The notes: generated by a model from the letters alone, not told the origin. A stretch of DNA of 64,000 nt from Tretioscincus oriximinensis (GCA_022410635.1 JAJVDF010000507.1:124001-188000); one strand, 5' to 3'. Positions 1 to 12,542 are shown, counted from the first letter of the stretch. Numbers and translations are program-made.

Positions 1-328
1 TAATGTAACTCTTTCATTGGAAAGGGAGGCTGTTCTTCCTTTCTTGCCAAACAGTGCTGTTCTGACATTTATTTTTAATCCATCTTCTTAAACAACAGTT
101 CTTCAGATCTGTAGATTAATTAAAAATACAAGTCAGGACACCACCATAATGATTCTTTTATTTAGGTTAACTGATTGTATATAGTTATATTGCAAATCCA
201 TATTGAACTAAATAAAACTACAAACCAAAGCTACAATTTTATCACTGCTTGCCTTTCCTTGTCTTGGACATATTCCTCAAACAGCACTTCTATATCTAAA
301 ATTCTTTTGACTTTTGACTGAATAATAT

Positions 329-459
329 TAATGTTCTGAACTTACTGAATGTCAAGCTATTTAGAAATAGAAAAAATGGACATAGAAGCTGTAATTTGGG
401 AAGTTTAAGGACNTGAACTTTGAAAATATCACATTGCACAAATGCACTTCTAGAGTTCA
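329..459 (+). repeat. Left arm of a near-perfect inverted duplication
   Basis: These 131 bases reappear as the reverse complement at 1538-1668. By eye only two positions differ, plus one N (413). The flanks on both sides here look like unique sequence, so this copy is probably the original locus. Confidence 0.9.
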
Positions 460-1217
460 TTTTTTCCGCTTGTATGTAGATCTTAGAAGATTTTGGCTAT
501 TAAAATATTAATTAACTAAACAATTGTATTTGCCTACTCACATTTTAATTGAAAATGTGTCATTTAAAAAGATTGCTTTCTGTCTGTTTCTTAATCATCT
601 TTCTTTAGTCATAAACAATTCTGTATTGATAATTCTGTAGCAGAATTTATAAACTTAGATTTGAAAGAATTTGGGATTTGTGATGGTGAAAGCTAAAGTA
701 GGATTTTCTTTTTCTGAAAAGTAGCATTTCTTTTGAAGTACTGAAGGAAGAAAGGATTTTAGCTTGAAAGAAGCATCCATTTTAAATTAATGTCATGCAT
801 AGGATTTTACATTTTCAATAGACAACTCAAAATAGAGATTACATTTTCTTATAAAGGGCAAAATATTAACTTTACTTTCCTAGAAATGCAATGAAGCAAT
901 AACAGATTTATGCACAAAAAACGAGGGGAGATAATGCTGGGGTACATTAGAAAAAGAGTATATAGATGTGTTTCCCAAATCAGTCATTTCACTGATTTTT
1001 CTTATCAGTTTTTTTAATAACTATTTCTTTAATATATAGTATGAATGTAGTTGGTCTGTTGGAGAAGGATCTTTAGTGTGATACTAGAAGTCTGCAAAAT
1101 GTTTCACATGCAGTATACAATTTTATCATCTTTGTATCTGCACTGCTTTAGCTATCAGACACTTCATTTTATTTTTAATTGATAATCTAATAAGATTTGT
1201 TAATCTATTACTGTTGT

Positions 1218-1537
1218 TAGAACATAAGAACTGAAGAAGAAGAAGAACTGGGTTCTTATACCCCACTTTTCTCACCTTTCAAAGGGACTCAAAACGGCTT
1301 ACAAGGGTATTTTGCCCAAAGGCTCACATTCTATCTTCCCCACCAGGCTCTGGTGGTTCCCATGTATTTACTTGCAGTCAGTTGCAATTTCTTGCAATTC
1401 TTGCTTTCGAATAGCTGGGTTGGCTAGAGCTACAGGCTAGTGGAAGGTGCTCACCCCTCCCCACATCCCACACAGGGCTCTGAAACCCCATCTCCCAGAT
1501 GAGAGACGGATTCCTTAGTGACTGAGCTGTACGTGCC
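1218..1537 (-). mobile_element. tRNA-derived SINE (family 2), minus strand
   Basis: Read on the minus strand the element has a tRNA-like head, a body that includes a run of GTGGGGAAGATAGAATG, the tail core AAGCCGTTTTGAGTCC and an end made of TTC repeats. The same family recurs at 52817-53125 (minus) and, as a 3' half, at 10865-10978 (plus). Its 5' end touches the right arm of the inverted duplication. Confidence 0.75.
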
Positions 1538-1668
1538 TGAACTCTAGAAGTGCATTTGAGCAATGTGATATTTTCAAAGTTCATGTCCTTAAACTTCCCA
1601 AATTACAGCTTCTATGTCCATTTTTTTTATTTCTAAATAGCTTGACATTCAGTAAGTTCAGAACATTA
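1538..1668 (-). repeat. Right arm of the near-perfect inverted duplication
   Basis: This is the reverse complement of 329-459 at about 98% identity. It is wedged exactly between the 5' end of a minus-strand SINE and the 3' end of a minus-strand CR1. The inserted arm is therefore bracketed by mobile-element ends. Confidence 0.9.
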
Positions 1669-2165
1669 GAAGAGCCCTACTGAATTGGGCCAGAGCCCAT
1701 CTAGTCCAGCATTTGTCTCACACAGTGGCCTACCAGTTGCAACTGGGCAGTCAGAAACAGAAGAAGGCAAAATCTTCNACTATTCTCGATACATTCCAAA
1801 TGGCATTTCAGGAATCCTGCCTGTTGCTCCAACTCAAAGGCAGCAAGATATCCATCCACATAGCTATTTATATCCTTGGTGACCATAAATTTTTCTAATC
1901 TCCTCTTCAAACCATCCAGGCTGCTAGCTACCACCACCTTTTCTGGAAGTAAATTCCAAAAGACCAATGACCCACTGAGTGAAAAAAATACTTTCCCTTG
2001 ACTCTGCTACATATCAGCTTCAAGGAACGCCCTCTAGTCCTAGTGTTATGCGATAGAGAAAACAATTTTTTCTATTCACCTTATCCATCCTGTGGATGAT
2101 TCTATACACTTCAATCAGATCACCTCTCAAACATCATCTTTTGAGGTTGAAGACGTTGCAGCCAG
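1663..2165 (-). mobile_element. CR1 LINE 3' end, minus strand
   Basis: The block shares the 3' region of the CR1 copies at 3807, 24115 and 40935 in this window: the segments AGTCCAGCATT, the CAGGAATCCTGCCTGTTGCTCC run and the C-terminal RT-flanking part up to about 2165. It is a 5'-truncated fragment with no usable reading frame. Confidence 0.85.
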
Positions 2166-3399
2166 ATTTTGGTAAAATAACACAATCTCAGGAATGATAC
2201 ATATTAAATATACCAAAACGTCAACTGCTGTAAGTCTAAATTCCCCTGCTCCTTTAATGAATCTTGAATTTGCTTTGAATAGAAGCAAATGGCTTTTTTG
2301 CTTTAAAAATCTTTGTATTCAATTTCATTTATCACATCAATTATAAAAATGAATCAACAATACAATCTTCATTGATGTATACTTCACAGTGTGATAATAA
2401 ATCAACCAATTCTAGTGTCTAAGTGTAAACTTCCAATGGTAATCTTAAAATTGAGAAGGCCATCCAAAGAATTCTCAAGTACAGATTTTTCCAATTGTGG
2501 CATCCATACCTCTGGGGGTATATGGCAAACCAATTGGGAGTACACGAAAATAATATTAGTAATAGCAGAAAATANAAAAAAAAAGAGTTAAAAACACACA
2601 AAAAAATTGTAGAATTTTGAGTTACAAAGAGGAAGTTGTCACTAAACCCGTTCACCACTAGTCATATTGCGCAGTTGCACATCTATCCTTCTCTTTGCCA
2701 AAACTGTATGTTCTATTTTGCATTAAGTAACATGTATTCGTAGGCTTAGATATCATTTCCTTTTACAATTGCTTAAATTGAACTGTTTAACTATTATTCA
2801 TTGGCTTGAATGATTTTTTTTTGTGCCCCAAAATGGATAAGTGGTTGAAAACTGGAAATCTTAAGAGAGCTGCAGTTAGTATTGAAATTCAACCAGTTGA
2901 GATAGCAGCTGCAAGTATTTTGAAGCAAACTACACTGAGAAGGTACCAAACAACGTGCAAAACAAGCTATACTTGTGGAAACATCATAAAAGTGCAAAAT
3001 ACAAATTCTTTCAAAATACAAATGCAAAACAAACGAATATGTCAAAATCACTAATAGATCTATCTCAATCCTGGTTATTACTGGGATTTTGCGGGTAGCT
3101 TCCTCTGGCTCTAGAAGTGAATTAAAAAAGAGAAACAAAGAGAAACAAAATTACTCCACTGTCCTGCAGAACTACAACAACAGTGGCAGAAATACTAAAT
3201 TGTATTAATACTCTACCTTCTGATACAGTCCATAACTTTTTAATAACTCTCTAAGGTTTGTACATTCAGTGTCCATAAGTTAGAAATTTAAATAGGCCCC
3301 TAAAGGTAGAGAATATCAGTTTAGGATAGCTGCTACTTGGATTGTCAGAACAAATACAATCAAATACCTTGCTAATAAAATTAGAGCATGCAATAGATT

Positions 3400-3806
3400 T
3401 AGTGATTATAGAATTAGAGGGAAAGAAGTAAAACTAAATATGTTTGCTGATGACACCAACTGTATTATCAGAATGACCTAAGAAGATGATGAAAAAATAC
3501 TAAAAATAATGGAGGAATTTGGTAAAAATTATGAATTGAAAATAAATGTAGAAAAATCCAAAATTATGTAAATAAATGTGAACAGCCAAAAACCAAGATG
3601 GATACAGCAATTTCTGGGACTAAACATGGGCCCTCAAAAAAAAATAATCAAATATCTGGGCATCATATTACATAAAATAGCTCCGGCCACAATAAAAAAT
3701 GGAAATGTGGAAAAAAATGGACAGACAGATGGAAGAGTGAAAAGCAAAAGATTAAGTTATCTCGAATTAGAGCATTCAAAATGCTCATGATGCCTAGTCT
3801 TGCTAG
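3400..3806 (+). mobile_element. L1 LINE fragment, RT palm region (left half)
   Basis: Broken frames encode an L1-type reverse transcriptase. The catalytic motif FADD (about 3442-3453) sits in KEVKLNMFADDT. It is followed by KINVEKSKIM and by IIKYLGIIL, the order seen in L1 ORF2 after the palm. There are in-frame stops and a frameshift. The copy is interrupted by a CR1 and resumes at 5396. The FADD motif is intact but the copy is dead. Confidence 0.8.
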
Positions 3807-5395
3807 AATTATTTGAGAGTGTTAACAAACGTGTAGATAAAGGGGATCCAGTTGATACTGTCTATCTAGATTTTCAGAAGGCTTTTGATAAAGTCCCTCA
3901 TCAAAGGCTTCTAAAAAAGCTCCACACTCATGGTATAAGAGGACAAACTTTGTCCTGGATTGAAAACTGGCTAAAAGATAGAAAACAGAGGGTAGTAATA
4001 AATGGACAGTTCTCTGAGTGGAAAGAGGTAAGAAGTGGGGTACCCCAGGGATCTGTACTGGGACCCTTGCTTTTCAATATATTTATAAATGATCTGGATN
4101 CCGAGGTAAATAGTGAAGTAGCCAAGTTTGCTGACAACACTAAATGAGAGCCAGTTTGGTGTAGTGGTTAGGGTGTGGGACTCTTATCTGGTAGTCTCCC
4201 GGTTCGACTCCCCACTCCTCCATGAAGCCAGCTGGGTGACCTTGGGCCAGTCACAGTTCCTTGAACTCTCTCAGCCCCACATACTCCACAGGGTGTCTGT
4301 TGTGGAGAAAGCAACAAAAGCTATGTGCGCCACCCTGTGGTAGGCTGCCCTGTGACTGTTGGGTATAGGGCAGGATATAAATTCAAATAAATAAATAAAT
4401 AAATAAAAATTTTCAGGGTAGAGAAAACTGAAAATGATTGTAAGGCACTCCAGAGTGATCTATTGAAATTGGGCGAGTGGGCATCAAAGTGGCAAATGCA
4501 TTTCAATTTAATGAAGCACAAGGTCATGCACATTGGGGCAAAGAACCCCAACTATTCCTACCACCTGATGGGAANGAAACTTTCTGTGACCAAGCAAGAA
4601 AAGGATCTTGGGGTGTTGGTGGACAATTCAATGAAAATATCAACCCAGTGTGCAGCAGCAGCAAAAAGGCAAATTCCATGTTGGGGATAATTAGGAAAGG
4701 TATCAAAAACAAGTCAACAAATGNTGTTTTGCCTCTTTATAAATTTGTNNGGAGTCCACATTTGGAATACTGTGTTCAATTCTGGTCACCACATCTCAAC
4801 AGGGATATTTTGGAACTGGAGAAGGTGCAGTAAAGGGCAACAAAAATGATCAAGGGTCTGGAGCAACTACCTTATGAAGGCAGGCTGCAACGTCTGGGCC
4901 TCTTCAGCCTCAAAAGGCAACGTTTGAGAGGTGATCTGATTGAAGTGTAAAAATCATGCATGGGATCATCAGGGTGAATAGAGAAAAAATGTTTTCTCTA
5001 TCACACAACGCAAGGACCAGAGGGCACTCCTTAAAACTGTTGGGTAGTTAACAGACAAAGGAAAGCATTGTTTCACACAGTGGGTCATCGGCCTGTGGAA
5101 TTTACTTCCTGAAGAGGTAGTGGTAGCTAATAGCTTGGATAGTTTCAAGACAGGTTTATGGATAGCAAGGGTATAAATGGATACTAGGATGGATGTCTGG
5201 ATGTTGCCTCTGGGATGAAACAACAGGNAGGACTCCTGAAATAGCATTTGCAGGGAGTCATGGACAGGTACATAGTTTTGCTTTCTTCCATTCGGACTGC
5301 CCAGGTGCATCTGGTGGGCCTCTGTGTGAGACAGAATGCCTGACTAGATGGGCTGTGGCCTGATCCAGTGTGGGTCTTCTTATGTTCTTATGTTC
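3807..5395 (+). mobile_element. CR1 LINE, 5'-truncated, inserted in L1
   Basis: An open stretch of about 115 codons (3800-4147) is CR1 reverse transcriptase. Motif A is in [14 protein letters not shown] and motif B in [10 protein letters not shown]. Motif C reads FADN instead of FADD, so the second catalytic Asp is lost. A SINE splits the RT at about 4147, and the CR1 continues from about 4410 to the 3' end, which has the TTCTTATGTTCTTATG type terminus near 5390. Later frames are shifted. By family comparison this is a 5'-truncated, inactive copy. Confidence 0.9.
4146..4410 (+). mobile_element. tRNA-derived SINE (family 1) nested in CR1
   Basis: The head carries RNA polymerase III boxes: an A-box-like TGGTGTAGTGGTTA at 4157-4170 and a perfect B box GGTTCGACTCC at 4201-4211. 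The body has AAGCCAGCTGGGTGACCTTG, and the tail is (AAAT)n. CR1 sequence is interrupted just after ACACTAAA and resumes at TTTTCAGGG. Sister copies are at 54732-54968 (minus) and 59932-60190 (plus). This copy has the better B box. Confidence 0.9.
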
Positions 5396-6125
5396 TATTT
5401 AATGCAAACAGTGACGGAGGAAGTGCCCAGTCATTCACGGCTGGGATAGAATGGTACGACTGGGTCTGCATTGGCAAATAACCTTGTATGGCAAATAGTA
5501 GACTGTGGATAGGGAATCCCAAATCTTGAATGTTATTAAGAAGTCTTCCACTTAGAAATTATTCCAATTAGAATATTCCAATAAAAAATGAACAAGAATT
5601 GAAAAGAAATTAAACAAAATTGAAACAAAATCAATGTTNAATATAAAATTGTGCAATTATAAATAGCCTTCTATAACCTACAAAAACAATATTCAAAGTC
5701 TGGAAACTTGACAGCATAAATTATCATCCAGACTACANGTTTATGCACATATGGCATTTAATGGCATTTAAGAGGTGGAAATATTGTTTTCAAGATAATG
5801 GAATTATAATCTCACAAGAGCAATGGACCCAGATTTTGGGTCAAAATAGGTGACTCCAATATTATTGAATGCAGAAATTATAGTCAATTATGCCAAAACA
5901 TGAACACACTGTTAGAAGATATAAATGAAGAAAAAAATCAATGAGGAGTAGGATAAAAAAGATAGATAGCTGATGAAAAGAGGCCCAGATTATGATATAA
6001 ATGGTTAATGGCAAGTGAAGAAGAAGGAGGATAGAGTATACCAAGTGTAGAATATTATCACAATGTCTTTCAGGTACAGAGAGATGCAACATGGGACAAC
6101 ATGGTGGATACAGTTGGAAAGACAA
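5396..6125 (+). mobile_element. L1 LINE fragment (right half, after the CR1)
   Basis: Shifted frames give peptides of the C-terminal part of L1 ORF2, for example HMAFNGI near 5750 and NGIITSQEQWTQIL near 5800-5835. This fits the same L1 copy as 3400-3806, resumed after the CR1. Many stops are present. The naming of this half depends on weak similarity recalled from L1 ORF2, so it is less certain than the left half. Confidence 0.55.
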
Positions 6126-6159
6126 ATAAATGGGATACTAGATTCAGAGATAAGTCGGC

Positions 6160-6375
6160 TCCTGTCTGTGAATGCGGCAGCGCCGGAAATTGCTGGGGAT
6201 AAACGCCACGCCCCCCTCGCCGGCGGCTAACGCAGCAGTACCGGCACCTTTTATTTAGGCGGGGCGGGGGAGGGGGGAGGGGGGAGCGGAGGTGGCCGCC
6301 CCCCGCTAACTCCGCCGCCCCTGCTAACTCCGCGCCCCCCCCCGCGTCCCCCCCCCCCGCCACTTTCCGTCACAA
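6160..6375. other. GC-rich, CpG-dense patch inside the intron
   Basis: About 215 bases of very high G+C stand alone in AT-rich intron. They contain a CCGGAA (ETS-type) motif near 6180, GC-box-like CCACGCCCCC and GGGGCGGGGG, and long C runs, and are followed by a short A run. No coding frame is convincing. It could be an orphan CpG island or the GC-rich start of a retroelement. Confidence 0.6.
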
Positions 6376-6529
6376 AAAAAGCCCTGGCTATACCTTATCT
6401 GCTTCCTATCAGTTTAAAGAAGTGCTGCACTGAATAACCTGGAGAACAGCACTATGCAAGACAAGGGTCATCCAACTCATCTACCCAGATTTCATTAATA
6501 CATACCAATTCAACTCTATCTTCTAGATA

Positions 6530-6620
6530 GAGTTCCGGATAGGTTGTGATGGTTTAGTGAATCCAGCATTTAGCAGGGGATTGGACAGTTCTTTGATTCT
6601 ATGATTCTATAATTGATGTT
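6530..6620 (+). mobile_element. CR1 LINE 3' terminus (ATTCTATG type)
   Basis: This is a short fragment ending in TTTGATTCTATGATTCTAT, the terminal repeat type of avian and reptile CR1. It is a different subfamily from the TTCTTATG-ending copies in this window. Confidence 0.6.
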
Positions 6621-6654
6621 TTGAACTGGATTGCTGCATTAAAAGCAGCATTAT

Positions 6655-6935
6655 CAGATCAGTGGGGGAGTTACAGGTATCTCCAGTCTCCAAAATAGTG
6701 TGGCAGCCCCCAAACTATGGAACAGTCTCCCACTTGAGGTGCATCAATCATCATCTCTGAATGCATTCAGAAAACCCTTGAACACATACCTTTTAAACCT
6801 GGCCTTTGGCTGAAAAACAACTCTCCCTTCCCTACTTTTCAAGCATTGTTAATATGCTAATTCTATCTTTATTGTTAACTGCCCTGAGACCTTCAGTATA
6901 GAGTGATAAAGAAATGCAAATAAATAAAATAAAAC
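6655..6935 (+). mobile_element. L2 LINE 3' end, plus strand
   Basis: The sequence GGCAGCCCCCAAACTATGG, followed by a CCTTTTAAACCTGGCCTTTGG segment and a TGCCCTGAGACC tail ending in an AAATAAATAAAA run, matches the 3' portion of the L2 copies that lie in reverse orientation at 20245, 43095 and 52487. Confidence 0.7.
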
Positions 6936-9900
6936 ATTTGTGAGAGGATCAGTCGACCAACCTAATAAAAATAGCAGAAAAGGCTGGAATTAAATTTGCT
7001 TATGTACCCCTCATTGGTTCCATAATATCCATGAAGTGCCAACTCCCCTACCATTCTTAAAGTGGAAATTAATTTGAAGTAGGTAATAAGCCCATTTCTG
7101 ATATTAGGAATTAAGTTTCTCTGTATCCTCTCTATTTTTCTTTCCAACCCCAATTAGCCTGTTTAGCCTAGGATTACCACATGAAATCCAGAATCGTGTG
7201 TCGGCTCTGTAATGGCCAATATGTTCCTGGAGAAAACAGCTCCCTAGAAGGGAAATGGAATGCAAACCCTCTTCTCCTTGTGANTGATTTGAAAATCTCA
7301 AGCACTACTGGACAATGAATCAGCACCACTGACCAACAAAGTCTCATAGCAGTGCCTCTAGTTACCATCTTAGTGGAGAAAGTGCTTATAGATGAACTCA
7401 CCTTCTTGAACTCATGGGGACATTCTGGGTTCTATTTGTACTGTCGATGATGGTGGTGAGTTGGTGCCATTGTATGCATGGGTGGGTGTGGGCTTCTTTC
7501 TGCTTCCTCTGTAATCCCATTCCCCACTATCTTCCTTCTAAGAGCCTCTGTTGGTCAGTGGTGTTGACTCCCTATCCAGCAGCACACAGGTGATTCAGAT
7601 CAGATGAAGGAAATTTGCTTTCCATGGGAACGGAGTTAACATATGTTCCTGGATTTTATGTGGTAACATAGTTTAGCCTCTGCTTTTTTCCAGATCCCCA
7701 AACCCAGCCTTTCTTTCCCATATGTTGTTATCTGCTCACCTTTTCCAGCTTTAAATCAAGTATTTTGTGCAGAGAGGTGGACTGTTTAACTTAAGTTAAT
7801 AAGGCAATGTTTGGAATTCTCAGGCAAGAGCTGACTCTTCTAGTGCTTAGTTTGCAGCATGACAGCCAATTGTGTCCATTTCTTTAGTATGGCNTTGTGA
7901 GAGGCAATCATATTAATTATATCTTGCATGTGGAGCCACAAACACACATGCAGAACTAACATAAATAATTGTATATCAGTGATCAAAATATGGATGACAT
8001 CCAGGTTATATTTTGTCCCAATCCTGACACTGATATTGTTTGCAATTTGTCATAATGAAAACATTGCTTGTTCTTCACTGGAATGTGAAAAACATATTCT
8101 GAAATGTAAGCAGCTAACATCTCTTATTGAAAAAATCATTTTCTTGTTTATGTGGCTGTTTTGAAGGGTTGTGGCATTAATGATAATTATTAGTTTTATT
8201 TCAAAGTGTAGATGCAGTGATTTAGCTTTATTATGCAGTTCGCTTTTGACTAATACAATGTGACATTTGTCTTTTTATTTTAACTGCACAATAAATATAG
8301 TGCAGCCTATTATTTTGATGACTTCTTTTTTTCTTCTCTTCTGCACATCATTTCACTTTTTTTTCTTTTTAGCAGTAATGTGGTGGCTTTCTTTCCCCAC
8401 TCTACTTTCCTAAATATGATTTGCAAACAGTGTGGGAAAAGCCTTTGCATTTGTGTAAATTTCAGGTTCAGTGAGTTAAAAATAGATTTTATCAGTAGAA
8501 ATATAAGATAAATCCATACAAGAACACTGCTTTTATGACAATCAGCACAGGGAGAGCATGCACCACAGTTGGATGCCTCTTTCTGAAAGTGGAATTGCCT
8601 ATCATAAAAGCCAGCATGGAAGAACAGGGAGAAGCCTGGTTCTAGGTACATCAGATGAAATGGGTATGCATATGCTGGGTCCATTTTCAGAATGAACTCC
8701 TAAATAATTAGGCAAGAAGTTGGGTTTATTTCCCCATCCCACCTGAGCATACCACTATTCTGTATTATATGCCTGGTCATCCCACTACAATCTTTGCATG
8801 CTCCTTGTGGTCTCTTTCCACTATTATCAAATGTATGAATCTTGAACAACCATACTCTTGATCTCAAGTCCTTCTAGAAAATAGAGGCATGCATATCTAC
8901 ATGCTTTTGGAGATCTACTCCACTTTAAAACCCAAATTAGCAATCAAGGAAAATGATTGCTTTATTCTGCTCACTCAGTCAACAGAAGATAGTTGAGCCA
9001 TAGCCATTGAGGGGGTCGTGAGCTTTTTATAATGTTACAAAAAACAAACTGCAATCAATCAGAATTCCGTTCATGGTTTTCTCGTGTGTGCATTGTCTGC
9101 TCACATGCCTTTAATGGTCCAAAATCTTCATTTTCTTTAGCTTGCAACCTATGCAACCCATACTGCATTAAAGTACTCATTCATCCCTAATTAGTATGTT
9201 TTTTAACTTCACACAAACAACAAACTTGTCTTTTAATATTTNTTTATCTTGTGCTTAGCTCAGTATTACAGACCTTGAAGGAGACCCCTCCCACTTGTAA
9301 CTTCTGCTATCTCATCAGCCCAGCCAGCAGATTTACCTGTTATCTATTGCAAGCATTGCATCTTAGAAACTGGAGCTTATTTGTTAAAGTTGAATATTAT
9401 GAAATAAAGCATGGATATTCCAAAACAAAGTATTGCACACCATCCAATATTCCATTTTTTTACATTTAAAAACCTTCTGTTGTTTACAATAATTATAAAG
9501 CAATTTTCAATATCCAATACATTTAGCGTTTTAAACATTTTCTGTTTTTACACTTCTCATATCCTCCACATACTTTATATATTGTACAATTTCAATCCTT
9601 ACTGAGGGGTTTCATCTGGAATATCAATCTGAAGTCCTTTCTGTGCTAAGGGGTAAAACTTGAAATGGGGTTTAAACCNGGCATTAAGCAATCCCCCATC
9701 AGTTTATATTAGCTAAAAAGTCAATGTAGAACTGGAGAGGAGACACACAAAGAACCAGGAAGTCGCTACTGTGCATGTGACCCAGCTACAATTTTTAAAA
9801 TCTAGCTAGCTGGCATCTTCTTGCCCTTTCCAAGCCCTGCAGCTACACAACAGACATCCTGGGCTCTCGACAGCTTTCCATTGGAAGGAGAGGTATTTTG

Positions 9901-10864
9901 TGGGGTGTCAGAAAATATCAGCAACCTCTCCTTCTGCAATAAAGGAACTTTTTTCCAGGTGGGACCCTGGGATGATAATGGAAACTTCCTTGCAACCAAC
10001 CCCGTAGGAGAACCTTGTATGGAAGCAACCTTAGTCTTATTTTTGTAGCTTCACTCATCAATTGTGCCCCCATATAGTTCTTAACTAATAGGCATTTCTA
10101 TTTACAATCTCTAATTTTCTGTACATTTTCCAGACTATCAATTCTATAATTAGATATCTCTATTGCCATAGTATTAATTATATATATTCCAGAATATTCT
10201 TGTGTAAGTAATGTTCTGGACCCAGCCTTAAACTAGTTTTGATTCAGTTACTAATATGAATTGAACACAATTTACTTTATTTTACTGCATAATCGAAAGA
10301 GTCTTAAATACATGATTTGGAAGAAAAGTATCAATAGCAATGATCTGAGATGGGTGCAATAGAAGAAAGTGGTCCAAGTATGGTTGAGATGTTAGAGGAT
10401 ATAACTAGAATAAGGAGGATGGCAGGGCAATGGGAGAATATGTTGAAGGGAGAATATGTGGTGGGAGAGAAAAGGGAGAATTTGGCTGCATCCATAAGAG
10501 GGCCTAAAATGCGGGTTTACCTGCTCATGCTGTTGGCTGGCCGTCAGCACACGTTGTGTGGTGGCGGCCATAGGTGGGTGGAAGGAAGGAAGCTCTGGCC
10601 CCTGAGTGGCCAAGAGCAGTCTTCCCTCTGCCCACCCTGCCCGCCGCTGATTGGTGCAGGGCCCGGATGAGCAGGCCACATTCAAAAGCAAAGTGGGGTT
10701 TTGGCTATCAGTGCCATGAGAGNTGAAAATATCAGTTCTCATTTAACTTGTAGCATGGCAGGTTTGTAGCGACTACGTTGCTCACAACCTGCCATTACAT
10801 CTTCAGGAGCTGTCAGGACAACGCTCCTATACAGACATCATTATGGTGTTTGGATGCAGCCTCC

Positions 10865-10978
10865 AAGAATGTGGGGAAGATAGAATGTGAGCCTTTGGAC
10901 AAAATATATCCTTGTAAGCCGCTCTGAGTCCCTTTGAGAAAAGCGGAGTATAAGAACCAAGTTCTTTTTCTTCTTATA
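10865..10978 (+). mobile_element. SINE family 2, 3' half
   Basis: From GTGGGGAAGATAGAATGTGA through AAGCCGCTCTGAGTCC to a TTC-rich tail this equals the reverse complement of 1218-1335. The tRNA-like head is missing. Confidence 0.75.
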
Positions 10979-12003
10979 TATGCATGGCTGAGGGAGTCCA
11001 CAGTGTGATTTAACTTTTGTCTCCAAAATATGGTTTCTAAAAAGCCATTTAGATCAGATTTCCAGATAGTGTTGCTGGAATCCTGTTTTTATCATTAATT
11101 ACTTGCTGTTACCTCTCTAATCTCTTCCATGACAAAGCAACTGATGAGCCAGAAACGTCTATCCTTCAGGAACAGTAAGCAGCAAGTTGTACACCAAGTG
11201 GCTTTGTTTGTTTCCNTTAATTGCTGTTTCCCTTATGATGGAAGCATTTCTAGTTTTCCAGCTGCTTTCTCCTGGCAAACAGTATTATATGGAGAAGTAA
11301 AAAAGTAATTAAAATCAAAACAGTTTGTTATTTGTAATGTTTGTAATGCTATTCAAACTAATCTGCAAAATTAGAAAACCAAACTCAATTAGAAATGCAA
11401 GAGATATGGGCTGTATCAACACATAGTTTTTCTTGACTCTGTAATAGCATGGTTTTAGGGAATTTGCTGCATACGATTCTGGGATTTATGCAGCTTCAAC
11501 AACATGATAGTCCATCTTTGTAATATGACAGCTCTGTCTGGACATTGCCTGTGAGAGCTGCTAAGAGCTGCTGAGATCCTCAGCTCTTCCCTTCAGTGAA
11601 AGTGGTGGCTAGGATCAACCAGCTGCTTTTTCCTGTATAATTTGCATAGGAAAAATCAACAATGGAAAGGGGAAAAACAACACTTGTAGCTTTACAAAAT
11701 TTGGGCAAGTATGAGAGTGAATTTTTTCATTGAATTCACCTGTCAACAAAAGGATTCGGCAGCCAATGACAGAGGGAGTACAGATCAGCCAATCACAATC
11801 TAGGATATATGATAGGATTTCCTGAAAAATGTAGATGAATTTGTACTTCTGAACAGCCAACAATAATTGCAAATTTCCATGAAAAGGCAGTGATCTGAAT
11901 GCTCCCATGCTTGAAGAACAAAAGTCCTGAGAATTATAGGTAAGATTAGCCTTGAGAAAGGATGGAGAAACAGTACTAACAATAACTGGAGGCATGCACT
12001 GTA

Positions 12004-12542
12004 CAAGTTAAAATTTCAACAGCAAGATTTCTTGTGAAAGTTAATCCATATAAAGCATTATTTTCTCAACCCCAAAACAAAAACACATTTCTCTAATATA
12101 TTCTAAAAATCTTGACTAACATCTAATTTCAAATTATTCCTTCAAACTAACATTTCAAAAAAATCACTGATTTCTACTATCCTGCAATTTATCACATGGT
12201 ATGATTGGCTTAAGCTTTAGGAAAACAGTTACCGAATGGATTTGGGAAACTTTCCTCATAATAAAAACAGTTTAGCATTGGATTCAATTTGGTGAGGTGA
12301 AGGCACTTACGCAGATCCTGGGGAAATANGTTAAAGATACATTTGTTTAGATATCTGCGTGAAATTGAAGTTTTGTTCTTTTATCATTTTAGAAATCGGT
12401 GATTTTTGTTTGAAATGTTAGTTTGACAGAGTAATTAGGAACTGAATGTTAATAAAGATTTCTGGAATCTATTAAACATTTTTTTTGTTTGGGGGTTGAG
12501 AAAACATTTACAAGAGGTTTTGCTGCTTGAAATTTTAACTTG
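12004..12542. repeat. Large foldback (inverted repeat) element
   Basis: The left arm 12004-12180 and the right arm 12380-12542 are reverse complements over about 165 bases, at roughly 75-80% identity with small gaps. The arms begin and end with CAAGTTAAAATTTCAA and its complement. A loop of about 200 bases lies between. I see no transposase and no clear target-site duplication. It may be a non-autonomous DNA transposon. Confidence 0.8.

Noticed and set aside
4157..4215. Possible tRNA gene from A and B boxes
   Set aside because: The boxes belong to a tRNA-derived SINE with body and tail and two sister copies; a mature tRNA cloverleaf is not complete.
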